Under the pieces are notes generated by a model. The model was not told the origin of the DNA. It saw nothing but the letters and a program-made list of their open reading frames with translations, and made no database searches. A DNA stretch of 64,000 nt. Origin: Aquisalinus luteolus. GTDB lineage: Bacteria > Pseudomonadota > Alphaproteobacteria > Caulobacterales > Parvularculaceae. Position numbers and translations under genes: made by a program. Below, in pieces: positions 17,539 through 26,457 of this stretch. The stretch is from contig NZ_VCJR02000002.1 in the NCBI RefSeq assembly GCF_009712425.2, positions 952,268 through 1,016,267 on the forward strand, given 5' to 3'. Each line of letters opens with the position of its first letter. Position 1 is the first letter of the stretch.

Positions 17539-18098
17539 TGGTGCTCTTTCCCCTTAAACGCGGTTGTCTCTTCAAGGTGTTGCGGAAGGGCTTGGCCCCG
17601 CCCGCGAACCCGGTTTCAATCGGCAAATCTCCCCCTGCGCCGGGAATGGCTTTTTCTCGCCACCGGCCCGCTTTTGCCTCTATCACCAGATTGATGCCAG
17701 CGCCCTCGCTGACACAACATATAGTGCTGGTAAGGGCCTGCTTCGTCAATATGCAGTTGGCCGGAACGAATCGCTTTTTTACTAACAGGGGGTTAACGGC
17801 GGCGCACTGCATGCGCCTCGTTAACCTTGTTTCGAGGCTTTTGACTATCGTTTCGGATGCGGATTTTCACGCACGTCGTGCATGTCGGGCGGGCGCTATT
17901 TTTCCCCAATGGTTAGCACGAGGTTAGCGCCGGCACGTGAAGGCCGGAACGAATCCCCGTGCCCGCCTGTCTTTATGACAGAGGTTTCAGAAATTGCCGG
18001 ATGACGGGGCCGGCAGATACCCCATATTGTGCCGCGGGGGCGCGCCCCCCTATCGAGGGGCCGCAAGCGATATTCATTTCCCGAGAGGAGCGAGACTA
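17539..18098. other. Divergent regulatory region between nrdA and the FKBP lipoprotein
   Basis: No gene is convincing here. It contains an NrdR-like box at 17712-17727 on the nrdA side and, at 17913-17928, TTAG-N7-TTAGC, one base off in each half from the CtrA pattern TTAA-N7-TTAAC. I rate the second only as a weak resemblance. GAGAGGAG just before 18099 is the ribosome binding site of the FKBP gene. Confidence 0.5.
17712..17727 (-). promoter_or_regulatory. Likely NrdR box upstream of nrdA
   Basis: ACACAACATATAGTGC (read on the minus strand GCACTATATGTTGTGT) fits the 16-bp NrdR operator pattern. It lies about 175 bases upstream of the nrdA start. NrdR boxes usually occur in pairs spaced by about three helical turns. 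A weaker partner, CAACTGCATATTGACG on the minus strand around 17745-17760, is at about the right distance. NrdR represses RNR genes when dATP is abundant. Confidence 0.6.
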
Positions 18099-19139
18099 AT
18101 GTCATTCAGAGAGCTGTTACTGGCCGGGGTGTGCGTCGTGGCGCTGGCCGCCTGTGGCGACAATGCCGAAGAGGATGTGGCCGAGACTGACGCTGAAGAA
18201 CAGCTGGCCGAAGTGCCGAACCCGGAGGCCATGACCGGGCAGGACGGGAGCGGGCAGACCGACGCCGAGCGAGAGGCTGCCGCGGCGGCAGGGCTGGAAG
18301 AAGCGAACGCTTTCCTCGCAGAGAATGCCGAGCGGGATGGCGTGACCGTCACCCAGTCGGGCGTCCAGGTGCGCACACTTGTCGAAGGCGAGGGTGCCTC
18401 GCCGACCGAGGAAGATTACGTGACGATGCACTACACCGCCAGACATGCAGATGGCGAAGTGTTCGATTCGTCCGTCGAGCGTGACGAGCCGGTGATGGAA
18501 TCCCTCGGCGTGTTCATGACCGGCCTGCGCGAGGGCGTGAAAACGATGCAGGAAGGCGGCAAGGCGGAGATCGTCATCCCGCCGGCGCTGGCCTTTGGCC
18601 CCGCAGGCACGCCCGATGGCGAGATCGGCCCCAACGAGGCGGTGATCTTCGAGGTCGAGCTGCTGGACGTGACGACTGTCGATGAACTGCAACAGAAATA
18701 CGATGCACTGGTCGAGGAAAAGGCCGCCGAGGCCGAGACTTTCCTCGCCGAGAACGCCGCCGAAGAAGGCGTGATGGCCACCGAGTCGGGCCTGCAATAT
18801 GAAGTGGTCGAGAAAGGCGATGGTACGGAGTCGCCGGATGCGACCGATATCGTCGAGGTGCATTATCGCGGCACGCTGCTGGACGGCACGGTGTTCGATT
18901 CCTCCTATGATCGCGGCGAGACGATCGAGTTTCCGCTCAACCGCGTCATCGCTGGCTGGACCGAAGGCCTGCAGCTGATGAGCGAGGGCGATACCTATCG
19001 CTTCTATATTCCGCCCGCGCTCGCCTATGGCAAGGACGGCAATGGCCGGATCGGCCCGAACGAATTGCTGGTCTTCGATGTCGAGCTGATCGACGTGAAG
19101 GAGCCACCGGCCACGCCGGACGAGCCGGCAGGCGAATAG
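18099..19139 (+). CDS. Lipoprotein with two tandem FKBP-type peptidyl-prolyl isomerase domains
   Basis: A 346-residue lipoprotein (lipobox LAAC, Cys19) with an acidic Ala/Glu-rich linker and two FKBP domains at residues about 81-191 and 224-333. Domain 2 has the full set of pocket residues, including FDSS and VIAGWTEGL (Trp287). Domain 1 keeps FDSS, but the Trp of the pocket floor is replaced by Leu143 (TGLREG), so it may bind rather than catalyse. Each domain is preceded by the phrase EANAFLAENA or EAETFLAENA, indicating internal duplication. A periplasmic, membrane-tethered folding factor of the Mip/FkpA type is likely. Earlier in-frame starts lack a ribosome binding site. Confidence 0.9.
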   Translation: MSFRELLLAGVCVVALAACGDNAEEDVAETDAEEQLAEVPNPEAMTGQDGSGQTDAEREAAAAAGLEEANAFLAENAERDGVTVTQSGVQVRTLVEGEGASPTEEDYVTMHYTARHADGEVFDSSVERDEPVMESLGVFMTGLREGVKTMQEGGKAEIVIPPALAFGPAGTPDGEIGPNEAVIFEVELLDVTTVDELQQKYDALVEEKAAEAETFLAENAAEEGVMATESGLQYEVVEKGDGTESPDATDIVEVHYRGTLLDGTVFDSSYDRGETIEFPLNRVIAGWTEGLQLMSEGDTYRFYIPPALAYGKDGNGRIGPNELLVFDVELIDVKEPPATPDEPAGE

Positions 19140-19163
19140 TCAGCTATACAACATGATATGCAG

Positions 19164-19194
19164 AGGCGGCTTTTCCGGAAGCCGCCTTTTCTTT
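19164..19194 (+). terminator. Intrinsic terminator of the FKBP lipoprotein gene
   Basis: AGGCGGCTT (19164-19172) and AAGCCGCCT (19179-19187) form a nine-base stem, followed by TTTCTTT. It lies 25 bases after the FKBP stop and ends 13 bases before the start of the next gene. Confidence 0.85.
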
Positions 19195-19206
19195 ATCCAT
19201 TCGGAG

Positions 19207-20271
19207 ATGAAGCATTTTCTTCCCGGACTGTTCTCCATTGCCCTTTTCGCGGTCGGCTGTGCCGGCACACCGGCGCCCTATCAACCGCGGGAGCTGGACG
19301 CGGCCTATATGGAAGCAAGCGCCGACTATCTGGAAGACAATCTGGTGCCGCTGCCTGCGGGCTGGAAGTTTGACCGCTGGGAAGCGGCGGACGGCACGAA
19401 ATTGCGTTGGGGGCTGGCGCAGCAGGGTGCGGGGCGAGCCAAGGCCACTGTGCTGCTGGTGCCGGGCTATGCCGGGACTCTCGATATCTACGGGCAGATC
19501 TTCGCCGAGCTGATGGCCGAGGGTTATGACGTTGCCGGGCTAGACCTGCGCGGCCAGGGCAGGTCTGACCGTATGCTGAGCAATCCGGAGAAGCCCTGGG
19601 TCCAAGATTACGGTGTTTACGCAGATGATCTCGCCGGATTTGTGGACTTTCTCTCGGGGCAGGTGAACGGGCCGCTGATCGTCCATGGCGAAAGCTTCGG
19701 CGGGCATGTGACCCTGCGGGCAGCGGGGGACCATCCGGACCTCGCCGCTGACGGGCTTGTGCTGATTGCCCCGGCAGTGCGGGTGAATACCGCGCCTTGG
19801 CCGGCTGCGCTTGCCCGGTCGATGGTGGCGATGAATGTCGCGGCGGGGCGAGGCGAGGCCTATGCCCCCGGCCAGCATGACTGGGCGCCATGGCAGCCGG
19901 ACATCACCCAGGATAATCCATGCGGGACGAACATTTCGACCATACATACCAAGGATGCCTGGTTCGCCCATCATCCGGAGATGCGGGTATCGAGCGGCCC
20001 GACCAATCAATGGGTGCTGGAGACGATGCGGTCAGGCGACCTGCTGACGGATACGTCCTATACAAGGCGGATCGACCTGCCGGTCATCCTTGTCACGGTG
20101 GGTGATGACCGAGTGGTCGAGACAGAACCGGCGGCGGCGCTGTGTCGTGACGGGTTGCCGCATTGCACCCTCATCCATGTCGAGGAGGCGCGGCATTGCC
20201 TGAATTTCGAGGCACCGGAAAGACGCACGCCGGTTTATCGCGCAATGGACGGTTTGCCAGGGGTCAGATAA
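19207..20271 (+). CDS. Alpha/beta-hydrolase lipoprotein, lysophospholipase/monoglyceride-lipase type
   Basis: A 354-residue lipoprotein whose signal ends FAVGC (Cys18). The alpha/beta-hydrolase core has VPGYAGTLDIYGQIFAELM (oxyanion region), DLRGQGRSD, the nucleophile elbow VHGESFGGH (Ser), an Asp in VTVGDDRVVE and the catalytic His in EEARHCLNFE. This is the PldB-like pattern. The start at 19207 is preferred because a terminator for the upstream gene covers the earlier in-frame start, but GGAG abuts the ATG directly and translation initiation may be weak. Its stop overlaps the convergent kdsD stop by eight bases. Confidence 0.85.
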   Translation: MKHFLPGLFSIALFAVGCAGTPAPYQPRELDAAYMEASADYLEDNLVPLPAGWKFDRWEAADGTKLRWGLAQQGAGRAKATVLLVPGYAGTLDIYGQIFAELMAEGYDVAGLDLRGQGRSDRMLSNPEKPWVQDYGVYADDLAGFVDFLSGQVNGPLIVHGESFGGHVTLRAAGDHPDLAADGLVLIAPAVRVNTAPWPAALARSMVAMNVAAGRGEAYAPGQHDWAPWQPDITQDNPCGTNISTIHTKDAWFAHHPEMRVSSGPTNQWVLETMRSGDLLTDTSYTRRIDLPVILVTVGDDRVVETEPAAALCRDGLPHCTLIHVEEARHCLNFEAPERRTPVYRAMDGLPGVR

Positions 20272-21241
20272 CACCGGCCGCCAGGCAGTCATGCACATGC
20301 AATATGCCGACCGGTTTCTTCTCTACACAGACGAACAGCGCGGTAATATGCTTGCTGCTGAGGATATGAAGCGCCTCGGCGGCAAGCGTGTCCGGTGCTA
20401 TGGTGATCGGACTTTTCGTCATCACACTGCGGGCCGTTTCTGACAGCATGTTGCTGCTGACATGGCGACGAATGTCGCCATCGGTGATGACGCCGGCAAG
20501 CAGGCCGCCCTCATCCACAATGCCGACGCAGCCTAGCCCGTGGCTGGAAATTTCCCGGATTACCTCATCCATCTTCGTGTCGGGGGCACAAAGGGGCAGG
20601 GCCGAGCGAGCCGACATCAGGTCGGCGACCTTGCGCAGCGATGCGCCGAGCTTGCCGCCCGGGTGATAGGTCTGGAAATCCTCCGCAGAGAAACTGCGTT
20701 CACGCAGCAGGGTGACGGCAAGCGCATCGCCGAGGACGAGCGACATGGTAGTCGAGGTCGTCGGCGCCCGCGTTTCGCTACAGGCCTCTTTCGCGGGTGG
20801 CAGCAATAGAACGATATCCGACGCCTTGGCGAGCGAGGATTCCCGGCCGGAAGTGATGGCAATGAGCGGAATGTCGAAGCGCGAGCAGTAACCGATGATG
20901 TCGCGCAGCTCCGGTGTCTCGCCTGAGTTGGACAGGGCGATTACCACGTCCTCGCGACCGATCATTCCGAGGTCGCCATGGCTTGCCTCGCCCGGATGGA
21001 CATAGCTTGCCGGCTGGCCGGTGGAGGCGAGGGTCGCCGCGAGCTTGCGGGCGATATGGCCGGATTTTCCCATGCCGGTAACGATGACGCGGCCTCTGGA
21101 GGCCCTGATCCCGTCGACCGCGCGAATGAATTCTGTGGCAAGGAAACTGTCCGAACCGGGCTTCAACAAGTCACTGAGGCTGCGCAATCCGTCGGCTTCG
21201 ATATCGACAACGGACCTGGCAATTTCTATATACTGCGACAT
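20264..21241 (-). CDS. kdsD: D-arabinose 5-phosphate isomerase (KpsF/GutQ/KdsD)
   Basis: A 325-residue protein with an N-terminal SIS sugar-isomerase domain (VIVTGMGKSGHIARKLAATL, then HPGEASHGDLG and ALSNSGETPE) and two C-terminal CBS domains. It converts ribulose 5-phosphate to arabinose 5-phosphate, the first step of KDO synthesis for LPS. It is divergent from kdsA, the next KDO enzyme, with a shared 116-base regulatory region, which supports the assignment to KdsD over GutQ. Confidence 0.93.
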   Translation of the reverse strand: MSQYIEIARSVVDIEADGLRSLSDLLKPGSDSFLATEFIRAVDGIRASRGRVIVTGMGKSGHIARKLAATLASTGQPASYVHPGEASHGDLGMIGREDVVIALSNSGETPELRDIIGYCSRFDIPLIAITSGRESSLAKASDIVLLLPPAKEACSETRAPTTSTTMSLVLGDALAVTLLRERSFSAEDFQTYHPGGKLGASLRKVADLMSARSALPLCAPDTKMDEVIREISSHGLGCVGIVDEGGLLAGVITDGDIRRHVSSNMLSETARSVMTKSPITIAPDTLAAEALHILSSKHITALFVCVEKKPVGILHVHDCLAAGVI

Positions 21242-21357
21242 TGTGGGTGGCCCCCGAATTTGGCCATGTTCTGGAAATAGAATGACATGGTTGTTAATTG
21301 TGAATACTGTTTTTGTCGAGCGAGAATGTCAGGCGCGCCTGAATTCAGGAGAATATC

Positions 21358-22236
21358 ATGAGTACCGTATTGGGTAATTCTACCGTCACCATCAAGGCCA
21401 ACGCCGGCGATGTGCAGATCGGTAACCATCTTCCATTCATGCTGTTTGCCGGGCCTTGTGCCATGGAAAGCCGTGAGCATGCGCTGGAAGTGGCGAGCGC
21501 CATCAAGGAGATCACGACAGAACTGGGCATCGGTTTCGTTTACAAGACATCCTTCGACAAGGCCAACCGGACCAGCCTGTCGTCTGCCCGTGGTGTCGGA
21601 CTCGATGATGCGCTGCCTGTGTTTGCCGAAATCCGCGAGACACTCGGCGTTCCCGTGCTGACGGATATCCATGAGCGCGCCCAGTGCAAGCCGGTGGCTG
21701 AAGTTGTCGATGTCTTGCAGATACCGGCCTTCCTGTGCCGGCAGACAGACCTGCTGCTCGCCGCCGCCGAGACCGGCCGCGTCGTGAAGATCAAAAAGGG
21801 GCAGTTCCTTGCGCCGTGGGACATGAAGAATGTCGTGAAGAAGGTCACCGATGCCGGCAATCCGAACGTGCTGATTACCGAGCGCGGCGCGAGCTTCGGA
21901 TACAATACTCTGGTTACGGACTTTCGCGGCGTGCCGACCATGGCGCGGGATACCGGCGCGCCGATTATCTTCGATGCCACCCACTCCGTCCAGCAACCGG
22001 GCGGGCAGGGCGGCACATCCGGCGGCCAGCGGGAGATGGTCCCGACGCTTGCACGGGCGGCGGTTGCCGTTGGCGTTGCAGGCATTTTTGCCGAGACACA
22101 CCCGGACCCGGACAATGCGCCGTCAGACGGGCCGAACATGATCCCACTGCATTTGCTGAAGCAGTTCCTGACGGAGCTGAAAGAGATCGACGCCCTGACG
22201 AAAAAGCGCCAGAACCTGCACTTTTTCGCTGAGTAG
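21358..22236 (+). CDS. kdsA: 2-dehydro-3-deoxyphosphooctonate aldolase (KDO-8-P synthase), metal-dependent type
   Basis: A 292-residue protein that condenses arabinose 5-phosphate with PEP to KDO 8-phosphate. Motifs include [32 protein letters not shown] and [12 protein letters not shown]. Cys34 in AGPCAMES marks the metal-dependent class; the metal-independent E. coli enzyme has Asn there. AGGAG precedes the ATG at 21358. Paired divergently with kdsD. Confidence 0.96.
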   Translation: MSTVLGNSTVTIKANAGDVQIGNHLPFMLFAGPCAMESREHALEVASAIKEITTELGIGFVYKTSFDKANRTSLSSARGVGLDDALPVFAEIRETLGVPVLTDIHERAQCKPVAEVVDVLQIPAFLCRQTDLLLAAAETGRVVKIKKGQFLAPWDMKNVVKKVTDAGNPNVLITERGASFGYNTLVTDFRGVPTMARDTGAPIIFDATHSVQQPGGQGGTSGGQREMVPTLARAAVAVGVAGIFAETHPDPDNAPSDGPNMIPLHLLKQFLTELKEIDALTKKRQNLHFFAE

Positions 22237-22276
22237 TTTTTGCGCTGAAAGCCCTGGCTGAGTGAGGCCACGCAAT

Positions 22277-22311
22277 AAAAAAGGCCGCCCGATGGAGCGG
22301 CCTTTTTCTTG
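22277..22311. terminator. Bidirectional intrinsic terminator between kdsA and the PRC-barrel gene
   Basis: AAAAAAGGCCGC and GCGGCCTTTTT pair around an eight-base loop, with T-runs usable on both strands. It serves the convergent kdsA (plus) and PRC-barrel lipoprotein (minus). Confidence 0.88.
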
Positions 22312-22325
22312 TGTCGGGATCTATC

Positions 22326-23192
22326 TTACAGATAGGTGATACGATCTTCCGTCATCAGACGGTCGGACGTCATGGAGATCATCCATTCGTTCTCATCAGC
22401 GCCGGGCTCAAGCTGATTGAACTCGACAAGATATCGATCACTGGCAAGGCCGGTACTGAGCACGGCATATTCGGTCTCCCCATCGGCATTCATGATCAGG
22501 TCATAGACGGATGCCGTTTCCGTTGCATCCGCAGAACCAAGCATGACCTCATCGCCAAGCAGTTCCGAAACACGCATCAGCATTTCGCCTTCAAGAGACT
22601 GGTCGTCGAACTCGGCGGCACTGTCGATGCCTTCATCGGTCAGGGATGTGACAAAGCGGGCTTCATCCTCGTCCATTTCGATGGTGGCCTGGGCAAAGTC
22701 CACGGTGATCTGCTTGTCGCCGAGGCCGAGGAAGCCGCCGGAAGACAGGACCAGCATCTGCGCCGTGCCATTTTCGTCAACGATGACGTCATTCACCGAA
22801 GCAACGACTTCACCATCTTCGCCGATAACGTCAGCACCCGTCACATCACGTGCATTCAGAGCGGCGTGGGTTATGTAGGTATTCCCGTTGTAATCGATGG
22901 TGGGCGTCGTTGCCGAAGCAAGCCGCTGGTCAAGGTCACGACGCTCGGTTTCGCTCAGGTCGCCCGATGCGCTGTAGCCCGTGGGGTTAGCGACAGTGGC
23001 ATCTGCGCCATAGCCGCCCTGGGTGTCTTCATCCACCGATGCCATTTCGGTCTCGGCGTTTTCGCCATAGGTGTTTTCGGCCGCCATCTCGGTGTCTTCA
23101 TCATAGTTGCTGGCGGTGTCCGTCGAATTGCCACAGGCAGCAAGCGCGCCAACGGCAAACAGGGCGGTCGTCATTGTAAGCATCTTTTTCAT
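22326..23192 (-). CDS. PRC-barrel domain lipoprotein
   Basis: A 288-residue lipoprotein (lipobox ALAAC) with a long acidic Glu/Asp/Thr-rich linker (about residues 22-85), then a PRC-barrel domain (about 105-165: GADVIGEDGEVVASVNDVIV... LSSGGFLGLGDKQITV) and a second, more divergent copy (about 205-265: LLGDEVMLGSADATETASVY). PRC-barrels occur in RimM and in envelope stress proteins of alphaproteobacteria. The start ATG 23192 has GGAGAA upstream. Ligand and role unknown. Confidence 0.8.
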   Translation of the reverse strand: MKKMLTMTTALFAVGALAACGNSTDTASNYDEDTEMAAENTYGENAETEMASVDEDTQGGYGADATVANPTGYSASGDLSETERRDLDQRLASATTPTIDYNGNTYITHAALNARDVTGADVIGEDGEVVASVNDVIVDENGTAQMLVLSSGGFLGLGDKQITVDFAQATIEMDEDEARFVTSLTDEGIDSAAEFDDQSLEGEMLMRVSELLGDEVMLGSADATETASVYDLIMNADGETEYAVLSTGLASDRYLVEFNQLEPGADENEWMISMTSDRLMTEDRITYL

Positions 23193-23408
23193 GGTCAATT
23201 CTCCATTCTAAGAACTGCTGACGAACACGGTGTTTTTGCAACCAGTTCACGACGACCATCAATCCGCAGTTTAAAAGCTGTTAAGATAAGAGGGCAGCAT
23301 GCCCCTGATGAGTGAGCGACCGCTTGCGGTACGGGCGTTGCAGACGTGCCCAACAAAGGGCATATTTCCCCCGCATAAAGACAATGCGAGTAAGCCGAGG
23401 GGAAGGAT

Positions 23409-24953
23409 ATGCTCCGCTATTTCAACGCGTCCTGGATATTGTTGTCAGCCGCTGTTGCGGTTTCTGCCTGTACGTCCATGTCGGATGTTCCCGAGCCTGT
23501 AATGGCACCGCCGCCGCCAATGTCGGCCCCAATGCCTGCCCCTGTGGCCGAACCGGCCCCGGCCCCGACGCCAGCACCGTCGCCGCAGCCAGACCGTTCA
23601 CCTGCGCTGTCCAAGCAAAGCCAGGAAGAAATGGAAGCGGCGATGAGAGAGCGGGCGCAAGCCGAAGCACGGGCCGAGGCCGAAATGGAAGCGCGCCAGC
23701 GGGCAGAGGCAGAAGCCCGTGCGAGGGCGGAAGCCGAGATGGCCCAACGTGAAATGGCCCAGCGTGAGATGGCAATGGCAGAGCCAGCTATCATGGCGGG
23801 GCCAACCGCCAGTGGTGCCTGTATCGACAGTGCCGGATACGGATCGAGTTTCGATTGCGTGGACCTGTTCTTCGGCACAAACCGTAATGAAGAACCGAGT
23901 GAGGCAGGCCAGGTATTGTTCGGGGGGCGGGCTGCTGGAAAATCGACCCTCGGCGTCGTCACTGTGACCGTGCCGATCGAACGTCTGAACATGCCCGGCT
24001 CGCCGGTAAAGAAACTTTCCAACGCCAACCAGTCGGTGACCATGGCCGACCGGGACGAGTATTTCGCGATCTGGGGCTGGGACGAACAGGACCCGACCTC
24101 GTTCAGGCGGCTGGTCGGGGCGGAGCTGGCGGCAGCGACGGAGTACGAGAACTCCGCGCTCGTTTTCGTCCACGGCTTCAACGTCACCTTCCGATCGGCG
24201 GCATTCCGCGCCGCGCAGATGAAGTTCGACATGGATTATGACGGGCCGACGTTCTTTTTCTCATGGCCTGCCAATGGCTCGACGCTGGAATATCTGTCGG
24301 ACCAGGACGATGCGGATATCTCGGTCGCGCCGCTGACCGACTTCCTGCAGCTGGTGCGCGAGAGCGTGGGCGAGGATACCAAGATCTATCTCGTCGCCCA
24401 CTCCATGGGTACACGGCTCGCCGCGCAGGCGATAAACCGGCTGTCGCTGATCGAGGGCGATGACGAGCCGTTCTTCGAGCGATCGCTGTTTGCTGCCGGG
24501 GATCTCGACCGGGAGCTGTTCCGCCGCTGGATCGAACCGGCGCGCGGGCTCGTCGGTGAACTGACGATCTATACATCCAGCGATGACAAGGCCGTGTCTT
24601 TCTCCCGGTTCCTGCGCACACCGGGCTTCGGCTCGTCAGGCGGAGAGGATGTGAAATCCCGTATCGGGCTGATCGACCAAAATCTCGGGCCGTCGATCTT
24701 CGACGAGGCGATGACCATCGACATCACCGATGTGAATACCGGCATCCTGTCGAACTTCTTCGGTGTGAACCATGCCGACTATGTGGAGAGCGAGGTGACG
24801 ATTGCCGATCTCGAGGCCTTGCTGCGCGGCGGGGCTTTCATGCCGGAGGCGCGCAACGGCAATTTCGTGCGCCAGTGCTATAATGGCAGGCCATACTGGA
24901 AATATATCAAGGGTGGCGGAGCGCCAGACAATTCCTGCGTCCTGCCGTTCTAG
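23409..24953 (+). CDS. DUF900-type alpha/beta-hydrolase lipoprotein with Pro-rich and coiled-coil regions
   Basis: A 514-residue lipoprotein (VSAC, Cys21). After the anchor come a Pro/Ala-rich stretch (about residues 25-65), an extremely Ala/Glu/Arg-rich helix (about 70-125) likely to form a coiled coil that could span the periplasm, and a DUF900 hydrolase domain (about 150-430). The domain has LFFGTNRN, LVFVHGFNVTF and the nucleophile elbow VAHSMGTR. The helix and Pro-rich linker suggest the hydrolase is held away from the membrane. The substrate is unknown. GGAAGG precedes the ATG. Confidence 0.85.
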   Translation: MLRYFNASWILLSAAVAVSACTSMSDVPEPVMAPPPPMSAPMPAPVAEPAPAPTPAPSPQPDRSPALSKQSQEEMEAAMRERAQAEARAEAEMEARQRAEAEARARAEAEMAQREMAQREMAMAEPAIMAGPTASGACIDSAGYGSSFDCVDLFFGTNRNEEPSEAGQVLFGGRAAGKSTLGVVTVTVPIERLNMPGSPVKKLSNANQSVTMADRDEYFAIWGWDEQDPTSFRRLVGAELAAATEYENSALVFVHGFNVTFRSAAFRAAQMKFDMDYDGPTFFFSWPANGSTLEYLSDQDDADISVAPLTDFLQLVRESVGEDTKIYLVAHSMGTRLAAQAINRLSLIEGDDEPFFERSLFAAGDLDRELFRRWIEPARGLVGELTIYTSSDDKAVSFSRFLRTPGFGSSGGEDVKSRIGLIDQNLGPSIFDEAMTIDITDVNTGILSNFFGVNHADYVESEVTIADLEALLRGGAFMPEARNGNFVRQCYNGRPYWKYIKGGGAPDNSCVLPF

Positions 24954-24974
24954 AAAACATCCCATACGAAAAAA

Positions 24975-25004
24975 AAAGCCCCGCCGGTCTGGCGGGGCTT
25001 TCTG
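24975..25004. terminator. Bidirectional intrinsic terminator between the hydrolase gene and sodB
   Basis: AAAGCCCCGCC (24975-24985) pairs with GGCGGGGCTTT (24991-25001) around GGTCT. An A-run precedes and T-rich sequence follows, so it works for both convergent genes. Confidence 0.88.
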
Positions 25005-25022
25005 TTTGCGCCTCGAAGGCCG

Positions 25023-25622
25023 TTATGCCTTGGCGAGGTTCTCGTTGACGAAGTCCCAGTTGACCAGCTCATCGAGGAAGGTGTCGATATATTTCGGCCG
25101 GGCGTTCTGGTAGTCGAGATAATAGGCGTGCTCCCAGACATCCATGGTCAAGAGGTGCGTGACCGAGGAATCGTCCAGATAGTTGACGGCGTTGGGAGAG
25201 TTGGTGATCTCCAGCTTGCCGCCCTTGGCGATCAGCCATGCCCAGCCTGAGCCGAACTGGTTGGCGCCCGCTGCGGCGAACTTGTCCTTGAACTCCTCAT
25301 AGGAGCCGAAGTCTTTCTCGATCGCTTCGGCGATCGCGCCGGTCGGCTTGCCGCCGGCACCGGGCTTCATGCCTTCCCAATAGAAGGTGTGGTTCCAGAC
25401 CTGGGCGGAGTTGTTATACAGGCCCTGATTGCCGTCTTTCTTGGCCTGGACGACGATCTCCTCAAGCGAGGCATCGTCGAGCGGCGTGCCCTTGATGGCG
25501 TCATTGGTCTTGTTCACATAAGCCTGATGGTGCTTGCCATAGTGGAATGACAGCGTTTCGGCAGAGATGTGCGGGGCCAGGGCATCTTCCGCATACGGAA
25601 GCGGTGGCAGGGAAATCGACAT
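25023..25622 (-). CDS. sodB: Iron superoxide dismutase
   Basis: A 199-residue enzyme with all four metal ligands (His27, His78, Asp161, His165). Gln74 in NNSAQVWNH, and not a Gln in the C-terminal half, marks the iron type; FGSGWAWL and DVWEHAYYLDYQNARP are typical. It converts superoxide to hydrogen peroxide and oxygen in the cytoplasm. The start at 25622 has GAGAGGAT upstream; the long in-frame upstream extension is not coding. Confidence 0.96.
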   Translation of the reverse strand: MSISLPPLPYAEDALAPHISAETLSFHYGKHHQAYVNKTNDAIKGTPLDDASLEEIVVQAKKDGNQGLYNNSAQVWNHTFYWEGMKPGAGGKPTGAIAEAIEKDFGSYEEFKDKFAAAGANQFGSGWAWLIAKGGKLEITNSPNAVNYLDDSSVTHLLTMDVWEHAYYLDYQNARPKYIDTFLDELVNWDFVNENLAKA

Positions 25623-25762
25623 GGGATAATCCTCTCTCGTTTGGTGTGAAACCGATGGGATATACCTAATCCCCTCGGCTGAAAGGTCAATCGTGCTGAT
25701 GAATGGGCAACGGACAGTAGCGGCGCCCGGTTCCGATTGATAATTGCTCTCAAGTAGGAGTA

Positions 25763-26404
25763 TCAGACCTTCGGGATGGCCATGCCACGCTGGACGGCTT
25801 CCCGTGTGCCGATGCGGTCTACCCAGCGGTCGAGATTGGGGGCAGGCGGCAGCGTGATCGGCTCCTTGGCTTTTTCCTGATAGAAATCTAGTGACTTGAT
25901 CCACGGATAGACCGCGATATCGGCAATGGAATAGGCATCGCCCGCGAGATAGTCATTGTCGCCAAGGCGCTTGTCGAGCACGCCGATCAGGCGCGACGCC
26001 TCCCTGGTATATCGCTCGATGGCATAAGGCACGGTCTCCGGCGCGAAGGCAGTGAAATGGCCGAGCTGGCCGAGCATGGGCCCGAGGCCGCCCATCTGGA
26101 ACATCAGCCATTCCATCGCCGCCGTGCGGGCCGGTCCTTCGGCGGCGAGGAGCGGCGAGCCGGTCTTTTCTGCGAGATAGATGAGGATGGCACCGGACTC
26201 GAAGACGGAGCGCGGCCCCTCCGGTGCGTTGCGGTCGACGATGGCCGGGATCTTGTTGTTCGGCGAAATCTTCAGGAAGTCGGGCGCGAATTGTTCATCC
26301 TCTAGAATGTTGACGGGGTGGACGTCATAGTCGAGGCCCAGCTCCTCCAGCATGATGGAGACCTTGCGGCCGTTCGGGGTGGACCAGGTGTAGAGATCGA
26401 TCAT
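25763..26404 (-). CDS. Glutathione S-transferase, Nu-class (YfcG/YghU-like)
   Basis: A 213-residue protein with an N-terminal thioredoxin-like GST domain (YTWSTPNGRKVSIMLEELGL, then NNKIPAIVD and FESGAILIYLA) and a C-terminal helical domain with SIADIAVYPW. The TPNGRK motif matches the Nu-class disulfide-bond oxidoreductases YfcG and YghU. AGGAG precedes the ATG at 26404. It lies just downstream of the MFS gene in the same direction and could be co-transcribed. Confidence 0.88.
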   Translation of the reverse strand: MIDLYTWSTPNGRKVSIMLEELGLDYDVHPVNILEDEQFAPDFLKISPNNKIPAIVDRNAPEGPRSVFESGAILIYLAEKTGSPLLAAEGPARTAAMEWLMFQMGGLGPMLGQLGHFTAFAPETVPYAIERYTREASRLIGVLDKRLGDNDYLAGDAYSIADIAVYPWIKSLDFYQEKAKEPITLPPAPNLDRWVDRIGTREAVQRGMAIPKV

Positions 26405-26457
26405 GGGGTATGCTCCTTTGTTCGTCTGTAGATAGGCAGGCTGACGGACAGCGCCAT

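Noticed and set aside
15784..17694. A 636-codon plus-strand frame opposite nrdA
   Set aside because: nrdA on the minus strand has full motifs and a terminator. The antisense product is a codon-bias shadow with no recognisable domain.
17913..17928. CtrA-like site TTAG-N7-TTAGC upstream of the FKBP gene
   Set aside because: Each half differs from TTAA by one base, so it is too weak to call separately.
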